NCBI GenBank assembly: GCA_037176705.1
Contig: CM073896.1
Coordinates: 22,704,708-22,768,707 of the forward strand
DNA length: 64,000 nucleotides
Direction: 5' to 3'
DNA from: Molossus alvarezi
Lineage: Eukaryota; Chordata; Mammalia; Chiroptera; Molossidae
The position numbers were made by a program, and so were the translations under genes. The notes beneath the pieces are model-generated. The model saw nothing but the letters and a program-made list of their open reading frames with translations. It made no database searches and was not told where the DNA came from. Below are positions 35,010 through 46,740 of the stretch, in pieces; the first letter of the stretch is position 1, and each line of letters begins with the position of its first letter.

Positions 35010-35027
35010 AAAAATATTCTGACTCCA

Positions 35028-36459
35028 AATTTTGTTCCGCACCTTACCTCCCAAACATAGCTTGTAAATATTATTACTTATCCTCAGAAATTTCCTTTCA
35101 TAAGTTCACAGTTTGGTACAGTAGATGAACATGTGGGTCAGGGATGAATGGCCAAAATGGTTTCATTAATACCAACAGAAAATGGGTACAGTTTTACATC
35201 ATTACTTTTTCTTCATAAATACATCTTCTTAAACCATTCCAGTGAAATACATATTTTTTTAGGGTTAAGGAAGTAAGGCTGATGATGAAAGCATCAGGTG
35301 GAGACCAGGAGTCAGAGAAAAGAAACATCAAAATAGATGATGCTAATTCTCAGGATTCTCACCTTGTCCAGGCTCTTGACCTCCGTCTGACCTGGCATAT
35401 CCTCAAAAGACAGATAGTCTAGTCAGATTGAAGCCCCTAAATACTGTGGAGCTATTGATACCCTTTGGAAGCAGGAGCTTTTATTATTAGGATTGATTTG
35501 CTAATAAAGGCATGTTAGTAAAATAAATTCCACCATTTTTGTTTCACCTTTTATTAAATTCCTTCTTTCTACTGTATATTTATGTGATGTCATCCTTAGA
35601 TGGTGTTATTTAGATGCAGTATCATAGCTGGGAAATAACCCCTGAATCTGCAAGCCACACTGGAGATCCTAGCTTAACGTATTATATTCACTTTTCAAAA
35701 ACAAGTTATTCTTGCATTTAAACCAACTATGGATTTCTTCATATTGTTCCTAAAATAGCATGTTGACCTTCAGGAAGGACCAGCAAGTTACACTTAAGGT
35801 TATACTGAGGAATGTTAATTAGCATTCACCGAGAACCTAAGGAAGACAAAGATTGATCTTTGTACTTAGAGTGGAGTAGTTGGTTTTAACAGAATTTATA
35901 ACTATAATGTCCGATAACAGAAGGACATTCTCCTAATTTAAGTTAAAATTGTTTCTTTTCAGTAGGAACATGCACTTGTTTAAAAGCAAGGAAATTGTTT
36001 CTGTTAGCCACCAATACTGCCAGGTTATAAATTGGGCTTTGTAAGGGACATCTTATTTCTGATCAATAATTGCATAGCACAAAGTAAACGGAAATAGAAA
36101 GTATAAAAGAAAATTATATAATACTATTACAGTGATGCTTAACCACTAAGTATAAAGCCACTATATAATACTCATACTTGGAATTAAATAATTACCTACA
36201 GGCAAAGATTTTTTTGAATAATTGTAACCCAGTTCCTAAACCAGACTGGAATGAATGAGAGCTTCTCGGATACTCAAGCCGATTCTGAATTTGCTGCCAT
36301 TTTTCTCCCTACTGTGTGCACCAACCTGGAGCCATCTGAGAATTAGCCTTTATGCCTTTGTCATGCTTCTTTTAGGATGTGGTTCAAAACCCCATAGGCT
36401 GGAAGCAAAGTGCTTCTCAATTGTCTGTAGATTACCTTTGTAAGCCACATCTCACATCA
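35028..36459. other. unassigned AT-rich sequence
   Basis: No recognised repeat or gene. Confidence 0.4.
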
Positions 36460-36800
36460 TTGCTTTCCATGATTTCCCCATGTCAGGCACACCAAAGTTT
36501 TTACCACCTCCTGAATGTAGGCAGGCCCTAAGGTACATTCCTACCCCTTTGCTTTCTATTTTCACTGCCAGGAATGTCTTTCCCCCCTCGCCACCAAAAG
36601 AAAACCTGTGTTACCTTATCTGTAAAGCTTTAATCAGGTTCTCTCTTCCAAAGGAGCTACCATTTTCTTTCTGTTCCCATAGCAGCTGGGCAAAAATCTG
36701 TTCACAAGTTTGCTTCCCAATTAGACAATGAAATCCTCAGAAGAGAAACTTGATAATTGTTGCCTCCATATTGCCTCGTGTTACTTGGCATTTTTTGGTT
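36460..36800 (+). mobile_element. L2 fragment
   Basis: 'ctgccaggaatgtctttcccccc', then 'ttaatcaggttctctcttccaaaggagctac', then 'ttgcttcccaattagacaatgaaatcctcag' follow the L2 3' portion in order (… 'tggaacgctcttccccc' … 'tgagctccttgagggcag'). Confidence 0.6.
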
Positions 36801-37029
36801 CTATTTCACTTTGAGGAATGAAAGAATGTTATATCTACTTTATCTTGTTTTTTTGTTTTTTTTTTAAATGCTCTTCATCTGTGTGCAAGATTTAATTGTG
36901 AAAATATTTTACAACAGTCCAAAAAAGGGAAATATTCATGACACCCAACTTCTTATCTTGACTCTGTTACATTACATTGTCTTGAAATGTCATTTTAAAA
37001 GGCTTCAAGCCTCAATTTTATTTCAGTTT

Positions 37030-37171
37030 TCCAACCTATTGAGCTATAATTGAGATATAATTTATGTAAGTTTAAGCTATACCATATGATGAGTTGATAC
37101 ACATATATATGGTGAATAGATTACCAAAATGAGATTAATGAGCACATTCATCACTTCACACAGTTACTATT
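37030..37171 (-). mobile_element. old L1 3' end
   Basis: 'tattgagctataattgagatataatttatgtaagtttaagctatacc' then 'gagttgatacacatatat' and 'catcacttcacacagttac' is the antisense L1M 3' UTR, as at 8770-9180. Confidence 0.65.

Positions 37172-37212
<41 letters not shown>
37172..37212. repeat. (GT)n microsatellite
   Basis: About 20 GT units with one interrupting 'gc' near the left end and 'gcgc' at the right end. It follows the L1 3' UTR. Confidence 0.95.
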
Positions 37213-37244
37213 AGTGACAATGATAAGCCCAAGATGTTAAACAA

Positions 37245-37316
37245 GTTAAGTCCCTCAAGTAGGTAGAGATAGAGAAAGAATTTGAATTCAGGTCTTTTGA
37301 CAACTAGTTCTGATCT
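37245..37316 (-). mobile_element. MIR fragment
   Basis: 'gtaggtagagatagagaaagaatttgaattcaggtcttttgac' resembles the antisense MIR head ('…agccgggattcgaacccaggtctg…'). Confidence 0.45.
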
Positions 37317-37640
37317 ACTTCATATCTTTACTGGGAATAAAGTTTTTGAGAATTCATGTTACCATCTCCTAAAAATCTCAGCATCTTCCTAGGTAGATTT
37401 ATAGCTAATAGCTCTGGAATAGTCACCTGAATATATATTTTTAAATAATGAATAAAAAGATTGAGTTTTCTTCATGGTGATCTCCCAAGAAATTGCAGTT
37501 TTCCATTGCCCCATCAGCTCCTGCTTCATTGACCTAATACCTGGGACTCGAACACCACAATCGGCACAAAAAGCATCACTTCTATAGTCAGCGTGAGCAC
37601 CTAGCCTGCCAGGTGCAGTGTCTCTCAGGGGAGGTGATTG

Positions 37641-37758
37641 TACTCTGACTATGACGTTCAGTGGATAGATAGAAGGGAAACACTCTGACTATGACGTTCA
37701 GTGGATAGATAGAAGGGAAACACTCTGACTATGACGTTCAGTGGATAGATAGAAGGGA
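37641..37758. repeat. perfect 3 x 40-bp tandem repeat
   Basis: Units start at 37641, 37681 and 37721 and carry 'actctgactatgacgttcag' followed by 'tggatagatagaagg'. Copies are identical except for the first base of unit 1 and the last two bases of unit 3. Identity this high means recent triplication. Confidence 0.97.
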
Positions 37759-39392
37759 TGGGCTGACATGTAAAGTGGTTTCTAACCATTTGAGTAAGTC
37801 ACAAATTCCATTTAGAATTTGATGAAAACTATGCCCTTTTCCTCAGACCTACAGTTGGTATTGAATTCAATTATTGTACAGTTTAAATTTAGCATATAAT
37901 TGCTGAGGGTAGATCTATCTCAGAAGGCACACCCATTGTGAGTCTCTGTCTTTTCTACCTCCTTTCCTCCCTTCCTCCCTCTCAAGCATATATTCATTTT
38001 GTGACCATAGTTTAGTTTAAACACCTGTAGTGAAAGCTATATTCCATTCTCTCTCTCTGTGATTTTCTTATAAAGATCAGATTTTCATTTTGTATGCATC
38101 AATTAGTCCAGGGGGCTATTTGTCTGTGAAGACAACCATTTTAATTTTTATATCAATAGTGATTTTTAAGAATTAGAAATTTGGGGGAACTAGCTAGATT
38201 ATTTCTATTCTAAACTGAATCTTTATATTTTATTTTATTATTTTTAATATATATTTCTTGTTTTGTTCATGAAAAATTATTGATTGTTGATGCAATATTT
38301 TAACATCAAAAATGGATATTTATAAAGATTTGCAGTCTGTTCTTTATTTTCATATTTCACTTTTTAAGTAAGTGATTTATCTGTTTTTTTGACTCCTAGA
38401 ATATAGGTAGGAATTGCATATTATTCTTGAGAATAACAAATAGTAAAATATTAAAAAATGTACCTCTGCTATGATTACTTCTGGCTATGAAATAAGCTTA
38501 TCCATCATTTTAGCTTCTAGAAGAAAACAATAATATGACAAAAAGTTTTAAATGTGTAAGGCCTGTTGCATTGTACACCGTAGAGTTCAGGGGAATAGTT
38601 GTGTTCCTACAGTACATGTTGACATGAATATTGGCAAATTTTGATAAAATTCAGGAAATTTTGTTTAATATAAATTTTTGAGGTAGCAAAATTCTGATAT
38701 AAATTTCCCTTAGTGGACTGTGGACTTGGTGTGAGAGTGCTCCTTGGGCATTTTAACTGGAAGGTGCCAAGACAGGGTAGAGTTGGTGCACACATGTAAA
38801 ACATTTTCCCTGTTAGATAAAACATAGCAAATCTAAAGGAAATGTATTTATATGTCAATAATGTGCATGTTTCTGAGTTGCCTTTATTTTATTAACTTTA
38901 ATTAAGATTGTTCAGCTTTTACTGTGCCCTTCTGTTAGTCAACTCTTTTACCAGAAAATACTGAAAAACATGTTATGGAATATACTTTTTGGATACGAAA
39001 GCTATGCAATATCAGAGTGAGATTCAGTACAATGAGTCTGTCTTGAAGCATGTCCAAGGAGGTTTAGTTACTAAGATAGTAAAATGGCATGTTTTTAAGA
39101 AATACTGCTTTCAAGGATATCAAATCATGAACTCCAAAAAGCAGTGTTACATTTGGTGTCTGACATTCTTTGAATAAAGTTAAATATTTGTCTTGTAGAG
39201 GTTATTGGAATTTAATTATTGCACTAAGTAGTCAAGCAGGAGCCTATTATGCATAGCAGTTCTCAAGAAGCTATTGTGCTGAAGTTATTATCAGTGAGCC
39301 CTCCACAGAGAAGGATGAATTTGTCTAGCTGCAGGTTAGCTGATATAGAATTATAACCTACTATAGGGATCACACCCATTACTTTCTGCCTT
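37759..39392. other. unassigned AT-rich sequence
   Basis: No recognised repeat. A 62-codon frame at 38989-39177 is unremarkable. Confidence 0.4.
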
Positions 39393-39408
39393 AAGACAAG
39401 GGACAGAT

Positions 39409-39640
39409 CCCGGGTAGTGTTGCTCAATGGTTGAGCATCGACCCATGCACTTAGAGGTTGCTGGTTCTATTCCCGGTCAGGGCACATGCCCAGACTGGGG
39501 GCCAAATCCCCAGTGGGGGCAAGCAGGAGGCAGTCAGTCGATATTCTCTCTTGTCAATGTTTCTATCTCTTTCTCCTTCTCCCTTCCTCTCTCTTTAAAA
39601 TCAATAAAGAAAAAAATTAAAAATAAAGATATTTAAAAAA
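39409..39640 (+). mobile_element. VES-B SINE
   Basis: Head 'cccgggtagtgttgctcaat', B box 'ggttctattcccggtcag', body 'agtgggggcaagcaggagg', tail 'taaaatcaataaag' plus A-rich extension. TSD 'aagacaagggncagat' at 39393-39408 and 39641-39656. Confidence 0.93.
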
Positions 39641-39739
39641 AAGACAAGGGGCAGATTATGAAGAGCAGCTTTGTTTTATGCTTCACAGATCAGTTAGTAC
39701 TAGACTTAAAAAAGATCAGGTTTTATGACCCTGCCTTGA

Positions 39740-41325
39740 TGGTTTTTTGCTACATTTCAAAGCTATATAATACTATAATACATATTAAACTCTTGAAATG
39801 TTGTAGTAATCAAAACAGTATGGTATTGCATAAAATTGGACACATAGAGCAGTGGAATAGAATGGAGCTTATATGGGGTCAATTAACTTATAACAAAGGA
39901 GCCAAGAATATACAATGGAGAAAGGATAACATCTTCAAAACTGGGCAGCCACATTCAAAAGAATAAAACTAGACTATTATCTTATACACAAAAGTAAATT
40001 CAAAATGGATTAAAGGCTGTTAGAAGGCCTGAAACCACAAGACACCTAGAAGAAAACACAGCTGGTAAGCCTTGACATGGTGGATCTTGGTGATGATTTT
40101 TTTGAATCTGACTCCAAATACAATACCAACAAAATAAATAATAAACAAGTGGGACTGCATCAAACTAAAAAGCTTCTTCACCGCAAAAATAATTATCAAC
40201 AAAATGAAAAAGCAACCTACTAAATGGAAGAAAATATTTGAAAATCATGTCTGATAAGGGGGTAATACCCAAAATATATAAAGAGCTCATACAAATCAAC
40301 AGAAAAACAAAACAATACAATTTAAAAAATGGTCAGAAGTTCTGAATAGACATTTTTTTATTTAAAAGAAGACATATATATGCCCAACAGATACATGAAA
40401 GGATGCTCAACATCATTAATCATCAGGGAAATGCAAATATAAACTAGAATAAGATATTACTTCATACCGTTTATAATGGTTATTTTGAAAAAGACAAGGA
40501 ATAAGTGTTGGTGAGTACTTGCAGAAAAGGGAACCCTATGTCCTCTTAGTGAAAATCTAGATCAGTGTAGCTACTATGGAAAACAGTATGAAGGTTCCTC
40601 AAAAAATTAAAAATGGATCTACCATATTATCCAGCAATTTTGCTTTTAGTTGTTTTTTCTAAGGAAACAACAACACTAATTTTAAAAAAAATACACATAC
40701 TTCCATGCTCATTGCAGCTTTATTTACAATAACCAAGATATACAAACAACCCAAGTGCCTATCAGTGGAGGAATAAATAAGAAGATATGATATGTACAAC
40801 AGAATACTCATGAACTATTAAAAAATAAATGAAATATTGCCATTTGCTACAATATGGGTGGACCTTGAGGGCATTATGCTAAGTGAAATAAGTCAGACAG
40901 AGAAAGATAAATGCCCTGTGATCTCACCATGTAAAATCTTATAAAAAACAAACAAACAAACAAAAACCAAATTAATAGATACAAAGAACAGATTGTTGGT
41001 TGCCAGAGGAGGAAAGTAGGGGTGGGATAAATGGGAGAAGGGGGTCAAAAGGTAGACTTCCAGTTATAAAATAAATAAGTCATGGGTGTAACATATGGCA
41101 TGAAGACACGGGTTAAAAATACCGCATTGCGTTTTAAGTTGCTAAGAGTGCATCTTAAAAGTCCTCATCACAAGAAAAATAAAATACAACTACATATGGT
41201 GTATAGGAATAGAGGTTAACTATACTTATTATGGTGATTATTTTGCAATATATGCAAATATCAAATTATGTTGTATACCTGAAACTAATATAATGTTATA
41301 TGTCAACTATGCCAAAATAAAAAAG
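39740..41325 (+). mobile_element. 5'-truncated L1 (ORF2 end and 3' UTR), about 1.6 kb
   Basis: The longest L1 copy here. ORF2 phrases appear in order: 'agtaatcaaaacagtatggt' (39810), 'catcaaactaaaaagcttct' (40158), 'ggaaaacagtatgaaggttcctc' (40578), 'atgggtggaccttgagggcattatgctaagtgaaataag' (40853). The 3' UTR follows, ending 'atgtcaactatgccaaaataaa' near 41325. Stops and frameshifts make it inactive. The 5' boundary is approximate. Confidence 0.85.
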
Positions 41326-42114
41326 TAATCATGGCAGGTTGTAAGACCCTGCCTTTGGTGACTTTTGACTGTGGACAAGTAACTTCATACATTCAAGTTG
41401 TATCTAGGTAAAATAAATAAAAACAAAACAGGAAATCTCTATGACTCAATATATTGTCCCTAAATTTGACTCATTATAAATCAATTTCTTTTTGATAAAA
41501 TAAATATTGTCCTAAAGGTCTAATTCAAGTATGTTATACTATAAAATATAACTTAATTAGGTGCTGTCCTTGTGTAATTAGGTGCTATGAAGAGGGAAGA
41601 GAGCACATTGAGTACAGTAAGTCTGCAGAGTAAAACAATTCCTGGAGGAAATGAGGCTGAAGAAGTGACCTACATGCTAAGAACAGAGTTTATCTAGGTG
41701 ATAGCATGATACAGTCAGTCTGTCTTATAGTCTTCTTGCAATTTTCAAGTCACCTGTGGAGACCACTGCCAAAACCTCACGCCATGAACTCTTCTGTAGT
41801 TCAGTGCACAAAATAAAATGTAAAAATAAAATGCAAAGTGGGAGCAAATGAGCTGACCATGGCCAGCTAGTATGCTGACCTATTTCTTTGTAAGTAATGT
41901 CTACTTTTCTGATCCCTGATGTTAAAATCCAAGAATCATTATCTAGATTCCTGCTGTGTTTTCAACACATAGAACAACGTCACATCATCAGTAGTTAAAA
42001 ACATTTCACGAATGCTAGAGCAAACCCATAACAAATAAAATAATCGGAGCTCATAATCTCTGTCTATGCAAAGTACTAATCTCTGTGGAGTCCGTTACTG
42101 AGAGCCATATGTGA
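41326..42114. other. unassigned AT-rich sequence
   Basis: No feature recognised. Confidence 0.4.
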
Positions 42115-42265
42115 TAGGTGTGTTTAAGTCTTGAATCCGTCACTTCCCTGGCTGTGTGAACTTATAGCTATTTAACTTCTCAGAGTCTCCGTCTCCTAGT
42201 TTATGTGGTAGGATTGGTGACCGTCCTATTTTGCAGGACTGTTTTATGAATCAGAGACTGTGTGT
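42115..42265 (+). mobile_element. MIR fragment
   Basis: 'cttgaatccgtcacttccctggctgtgtgaac ... ttaacttctcagagtctccgtctcctagtttatgtgg' follows the MIR core. Confidence 0.6.
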
Positions 42266-42704
42266 AGAGAGTCTGCTGTCAGAGGACCTGCAAGCCTGTG
42301 GTAATGGTTATGATGTTGTGCAAATTTATAAAGAGTATTCTGATTAGCAAATCTCTGAGGAGTGTTTGCTCTCATGAGCAGCCAATGTGGTGTAGGAAGA
42401 CAAGTAATTAAAACCATTAATGTCCCAGTCAAGACCGACTAGTTGACATATAGTTAACAGTGGATGAATGGGTGGACACAGTCAAGATCTCAGAATCACC
42501 CAATTGACCCAAAGACTCATGAGCAATAATAAATAGTTATTGTTTAAAAACAAACAAACCAACAAACATTAATGTTACTAAATTTTTAACCTGTTTTTCT
42601 AGAGGACAGTCTCTGAAGGAGTAGTTTTATTTTATTTTCTGTCAGTAGCTGCTAGGAAACCAATGGCTATAGTGAACTTACAAAGTTTCATATATATTAT
42701 TTTT

Positions 42705-42860
42705 TTAAGTTGATCTTTATTGTTGAAAGGATTACAGATGCCCCCCATTTTCCCCCACTGACCCCTCCATCCCGCTCCCACCCCTATCCCAGCCTTCACC
42801 TGTCGTGTGTTTTTAAACATGTTTAGCTCTTTCACCCCTTCCCTTGCCCCTAGAGTATTC
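42705..42860 (-). mobile_element. L1 3' UTR end fragment
   Basis: 'gatctttattgttgaaaggattacagatgcc' plus a C-rich tract is the antisense L1 3' end, the same family as at 3210, 18145, 50200 and 59280. Strongly 5'-truncated. Confidence 0.7.
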
Positions 42861-43256
42861 CTTTATGAGAACTTGATATTATATAGCTTCTTGCTTCCAA
42901 ATTGCTCAGATTACTTCACTTATCTCATTTATTCCTCTAACATACTTCTAACATCCCAACGATACATTCTGGTTTATCTTAACATCAGTCCAATCCACCA
43001 ACTCTGTATTTTTTATTTATTTTGTCATTTGAATTTATTTTTCCTATTTGATTTCTTAATTGAGTATCATTAGAACTTTTTCTCCAGCTGATTAGATGTT
43101 AAAAATCTAAAACAAAGGGCCTTGTTGAGCACATTGTACTCTACATGCTAGTGAACATGATTCCTGTCTGCGTAGACACAACCTTCTGATTGCTAGCATG
43201 ACAACAGAAGAAAAACTGGCTGTTCAACATGAAAAAAATTGAGAAATGTTTTTTTA

Positions 43257-43379
43257 ATTTAATTTCATTTTTATAATCCTTACCCAAGGACATTTTTCCA
43301 CATTTTGTTCAGATAGAGTGGGAAGGAGAGAGAGAGAGAGAAACATCGATGTGAAAGGGACACATCGAGTGGTTGCCGG
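43257..43379 (-). mobile_element. VES-A SINE, 5'-truncated
   Basis: Only the 3' half is present: T-rich tail, 'ccttacccaaggaca', purine tract, ending at 'cacatcgagtggttgcc'. Duplicated flank g-gaaatgtttttnnaa at about 43243-43256 and 43380-43392 shows it inserted truncated, not that it was deleted later. Confidence 0.85.
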
Positions 43380-43627
43380 GAAATGTTTTTAAGTGGGTGT
43401 TCTAACGTTTGGGCAAATCCAATCATGTCACATTGGTTATTAATGCTAAATCATTAATCACCGGACAGTAGAGTTGGTTTTGTAGTAGACCTGCTAAGGC
43501 ACACAGCATCCCCACAGCATAGAATCCCAAGTGGAACACTAATTCTCCACTATGAAGTCACTCTCTTACTCCATGGTGAGCTCTGTGGAAACTGCTTCAG
43601 GGCCTTGGATTTATTTATAGACATTGC

Positions 43628-43940
43628 TGTAGCCGGAATATGTGTGACCCTTTCAATTTCAAATGTCGAAACCTAATCCTAATGTTATGGTATATGAAGG
43701 GGGGCCTTCCAGGGGCCTTTGGAAAGGGATGGGGCCCTTGTCAGAGACTCCAGCGAGCTGCCTTGCCCTTCCACTGTGAGCACCCTTGGGAAGACTTCTC
43801 TGTGAAACATGAAGCGAGTCCTCACCAGCTGATGGTCTTAGACTTGCAAGTCTCCAGAACTGTGAGACATAAATGTTGGTCATTTAAGCCACATGGTCTG
43901 TGCTATTTGTGTGATAGCAGCCCAAATGGACTAAGACGCA
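43628..43940 (+). mobile_element. MLT1-like MaLR solo LTR
   Basis: Starts 'tgtagccggaatatgtgtgaccc' and ends 'agcagcccaaatggactaag'. 'gacttgcaagtctccagaactgtgagacataaatgttg' is the diagnostic 3' block, with 'cataaa' as a decayed poly(A) signal. No internal retroviral sequence adjoins. Confidence 0.75.
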
Positions 43941-44052
43941 GGCTGCTGATAAAACTTGAAACACTAAGAATATCAGCATTCAGAAGAAAAATTGCATATA
44001 TTAAAAGTGATTCTTTCCCTACCTGCATAAACACTGACACAAGATTTTCTTG

Positions 44053-44103
44053 ATTATTATTTTATTTTTATTATTCTCTGTTATTATTATTATTATTATT
44101 TTT
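44053..44103. repeat. (TTA)n-rich microsatellite
   Basis: Imperfect TTA/TTTTA repeats, with a pure (TTA)7 stretch at about 44080-44100. Confidence 0.85.
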
Positions 44104-45419
44104 GTATCTTTGTTCCCGAGGTAGTTTTTCCTTCTTCACCACATAGTTCAAGAAATGTGAAGGATGTCTCATACCAGCTCTATTTAATACTAATGCTCAG
44201 GTTGCAATGCCGGTGTCTTTAAAACTTTTAGAAGAAAAGAAATGTTAGTATCTCGGATAAATCAAGTTCCATAATAGCTGTGATGTGATGGAAACTCTAT
44301 AAGCCGTATCCTGTTTGTCCAGTTCTGAGAAATGGCGGGTGACAACCAAGTCAGTTATTGGGGTTTTGTGCCTGTCTTTATGTTGCACTACAAGACAATG
44401 ATCCCCATAGGAGCTATCCAGATGTTTACGGCTCTTTGTTTGGTGTTTTTATTTATTTCTTATTTTTTTTAAGTCTTTATTTTCTCTGCTGACTGGGGTG
44501 TCCCTTTACTCAGTCTTCTCCATCACCACGAGTTTGATTCTCCCTTTGTACTGGTTGATCTAGGGTCCCCTACTCCTCCGAGGTCTTCTGAAGCATTGAT
44601 TTTGTGAGATGAGAAATCAGCTTTCCTCGTGCAGATTGACTATAAAATAGAAGTAGATTCAGAGTAAACCTGGGTTAGCAGAGAATGTTAAGGATACCCG
44701 GATACCTCCCATGTTTCTGCTCTAGGAGTAGCTCTGTTCTTCAATGGAAACAAATACTGAATGTGAAATGACCATTGGGGTATGGACAACATTACAAATC
44801 AGTTGTATTGTTTTTGGTGTGGAGTGACTTTAAATCATTTATAAACAAGAATCAATAAAGAAGTAATGAATTTACCTACAAACTGAACAGTATTTAAAGT
44901 AGGACTCAAGCACCAAGTATATCATATCGACTATTGGTTTTGTACAAATATGGTCGGCTACTTAGAAAAAGTCATTAACTTTTTTAAGTGTTAGCAACAA
45001 CAAGCTATCATTTTTTTTTTTTTAATATGAAAGCATGCTATTTCCATATAAACATCAAGCATTTTATTTTTGGTGCAAGATGTTTTATTGAAAGAAATAA
45101 AGTGGTTTTCCCCATTTATGTTCAAGGCAGCGCACGGCGTGCCATATCCTTTACTTGTTTATTTGTTACAAACTACTTTGATTTTATTAACCAATCAGCC
45201 AGGTTGGAATGTAATTTTTCAGAATCACATCCCTCGCAGGCACTTCTGAAAATAAAAGTGTCAGCTTATTAAGATTTTTAGGCCTAAAGCATCAATTACC
45301 CCAAATACAACATCTGAGGGAGCCGTTTTCTGGGATGTTGAAATCTGCGCACAATACATGTGACATTTTACTAATGGCACAAGGATCACACACCGATTTA
45401 GCAGCTGAAAGGCTTGTGT
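44104..45419. other. unassigned sequence
   Basis: No recognised repeat or gene. Confidence 0.4.
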
Positions 45420-45570
45420 CCATGTCCCAGAAGGTGAGTATCTCATGTGACATAGTAGTTGGGTTCCTGAAAAGATGTTTTAATTTATGACAAATTCCAC
45501 TACCTGTGTGACCTTGGGGCAATTACATCACCATAGCTGTTCGGTAAGCACAGGGATCGCCAGACTCACT
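45420..45570 (+). mobile_element. MIR fragment
   Basis: 'ccactacctgtgtgaccttggggcaattacatca' at 45497-45530 is the conserved MIR core. Flanks are decayed. Confidence 0.6.
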
Positions 45571-46002
45571 AATAAAATATTGACTCACTGCCACAGTGGA
45601 AGAAAAAAGTAACTGCAGTCTTAGGCCTGTCAAGTACTTTGCCCAGTACTTTCCTGGCTATCCAGCTCTTTGTTCAAGAAGAAAAAACCAGGGGTGCGAA
45701 GGCCAGTTCCATGCTGATAGGTTGTTGTCACACTGCTTGCTAAGTAGCTTGACCAGCAGCTCTGCCCACCCCCACTCTTGTTCTAAGGTTTCTCCCTATA
45801 AATGAACAAGTTAGGCAACATGGTGTTTTCTACAAATGAAAAGAAAAAAAAAGATGTTTATAATGTGAACTGTATTTTGTTATTTTAAAATACTATCGAG
45901 TAGCTGTAATGCACAGTTTGGGAAGAAAACAAAGCTAAACAGCTTCCCTCCTCCACCTGCCCCTCCACACACCTCCCTCAGCTCCACCACTTCTCCTCTT
46001 TC

Positions 46003-46066
46003 TTCTCTCTCTCTCTCTCCAGACCGCAAGCCGACGCTCTAACCACTGAGCCAAACTGGCCAGGGC
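46003..46066 (-). mobile_element. VES-A head fragment in a (CT)n tract
   Basis: 46021-46066 is only the 5' ~46 bp of a VES-A, antisense ('agccgacgctctaaccactg … gccagggc'). It is preceded by (CT)n (46003-46020) and followed by 'tctctctcc'. B box, body and tail are absent. Could be recombination between CT tracts or a short non-TPRT insertion. Confidence 0.8.
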
Positions 46067-46358
46067 TCTCTCTCCAAGTTAGTAAGAGAATAATTATTTT
46101 ACCTAGATTTCTTTAAAGCAGCAATGTTGAAATTAGCATTTGGATACTACAAAAAAATTCTAAAGAGTTTGAAAGAAGGAGCTCATTTCTGACTAGACTA
46201 TACAAAGGTGGGGGGATAGAAAATGTAAAACGTAGTCTGTACCTGGGAGGTGTATGAAATTTCTTATATAAATTTGGAATGGTGAACAAAAAAAGAGCAT
46301 TTCTGCTGGGAGGGAATGTCTGTGCACACTGGGATTGGGGGGGGCAGGTTTAGGGCAG

Positions 46359-46572
46359 TGCTCTGCAACAGGATTCTGCAACAGGGCTCTGCAACAGACT
46401 CTACAACAGGGCTCTGCAACAGGGCTCTGCAGTAGGCTCTGCAATATGCTCTGCAACCGAGCTCTGCACCTGGGCTCTGCAACAGGACTTTGCTATAGGC
46501 TCTGCAATAGGGTTCTGCAGTAGGCTCTACAATAGGCTCTGCAACCGGGCTCTGCACCAGGGCTCTGCACTG
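46359..46572. repeat. 13-bp minisatellite (gctctgcaacagg)n
   Basis: About 16 imperfect 12-14 bp units built on 'gctctgcaacagg', with variants 'gctctgcagtag' and 'gctctgcaccgg'. The length keeps frames open on both strands, which gives repetitive Gln/Ala/Cys/Leu translations that are not proteins. Confidence 0.93.
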
Positions 46573-46579
46573 ATGGGCA

Positions 46580-46740
46580 GTGGGCTCTGTCCAGTACCAC
46601 AGCCACCAGCTACAAGTGATTATTGAGGTCAGGAAATGTAGCTAGTGCTGCAGAGAAACTGAATTTTAAATTTTATCTAATTTCAGTTTCCTTTGTCATA
46701 GCCACACATGGCTAGTGACAACTGTATTTGACAGTGCAAG
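46580..46740 (+). mobile_element. MER3-like hAT MITE
   Basis: 'gctctgtccagtaccacagccacc' at the left and 'atagccacacatggctagtgac … tttgacagtgc' at the right are imperfect inverted termini. 'ctgaattttaaattttatctaattt' is the AT-rich centre. It follows the common mammalian element with 'ctgtccaatacggtagcca' ends. Confidence 0.7.

Noticed and set aside
37641..37758. Possible CRISPR-like array
   Set aside because: Direct tandem units with no spacers, in a mammalian genome.
46193..46557. Repetitive Gln/Ala/Cys/Leu-rich frames on both strands
   Set aside because: Produced by the 13-bp minisatellite; both strands open at once is a repeat artefact.
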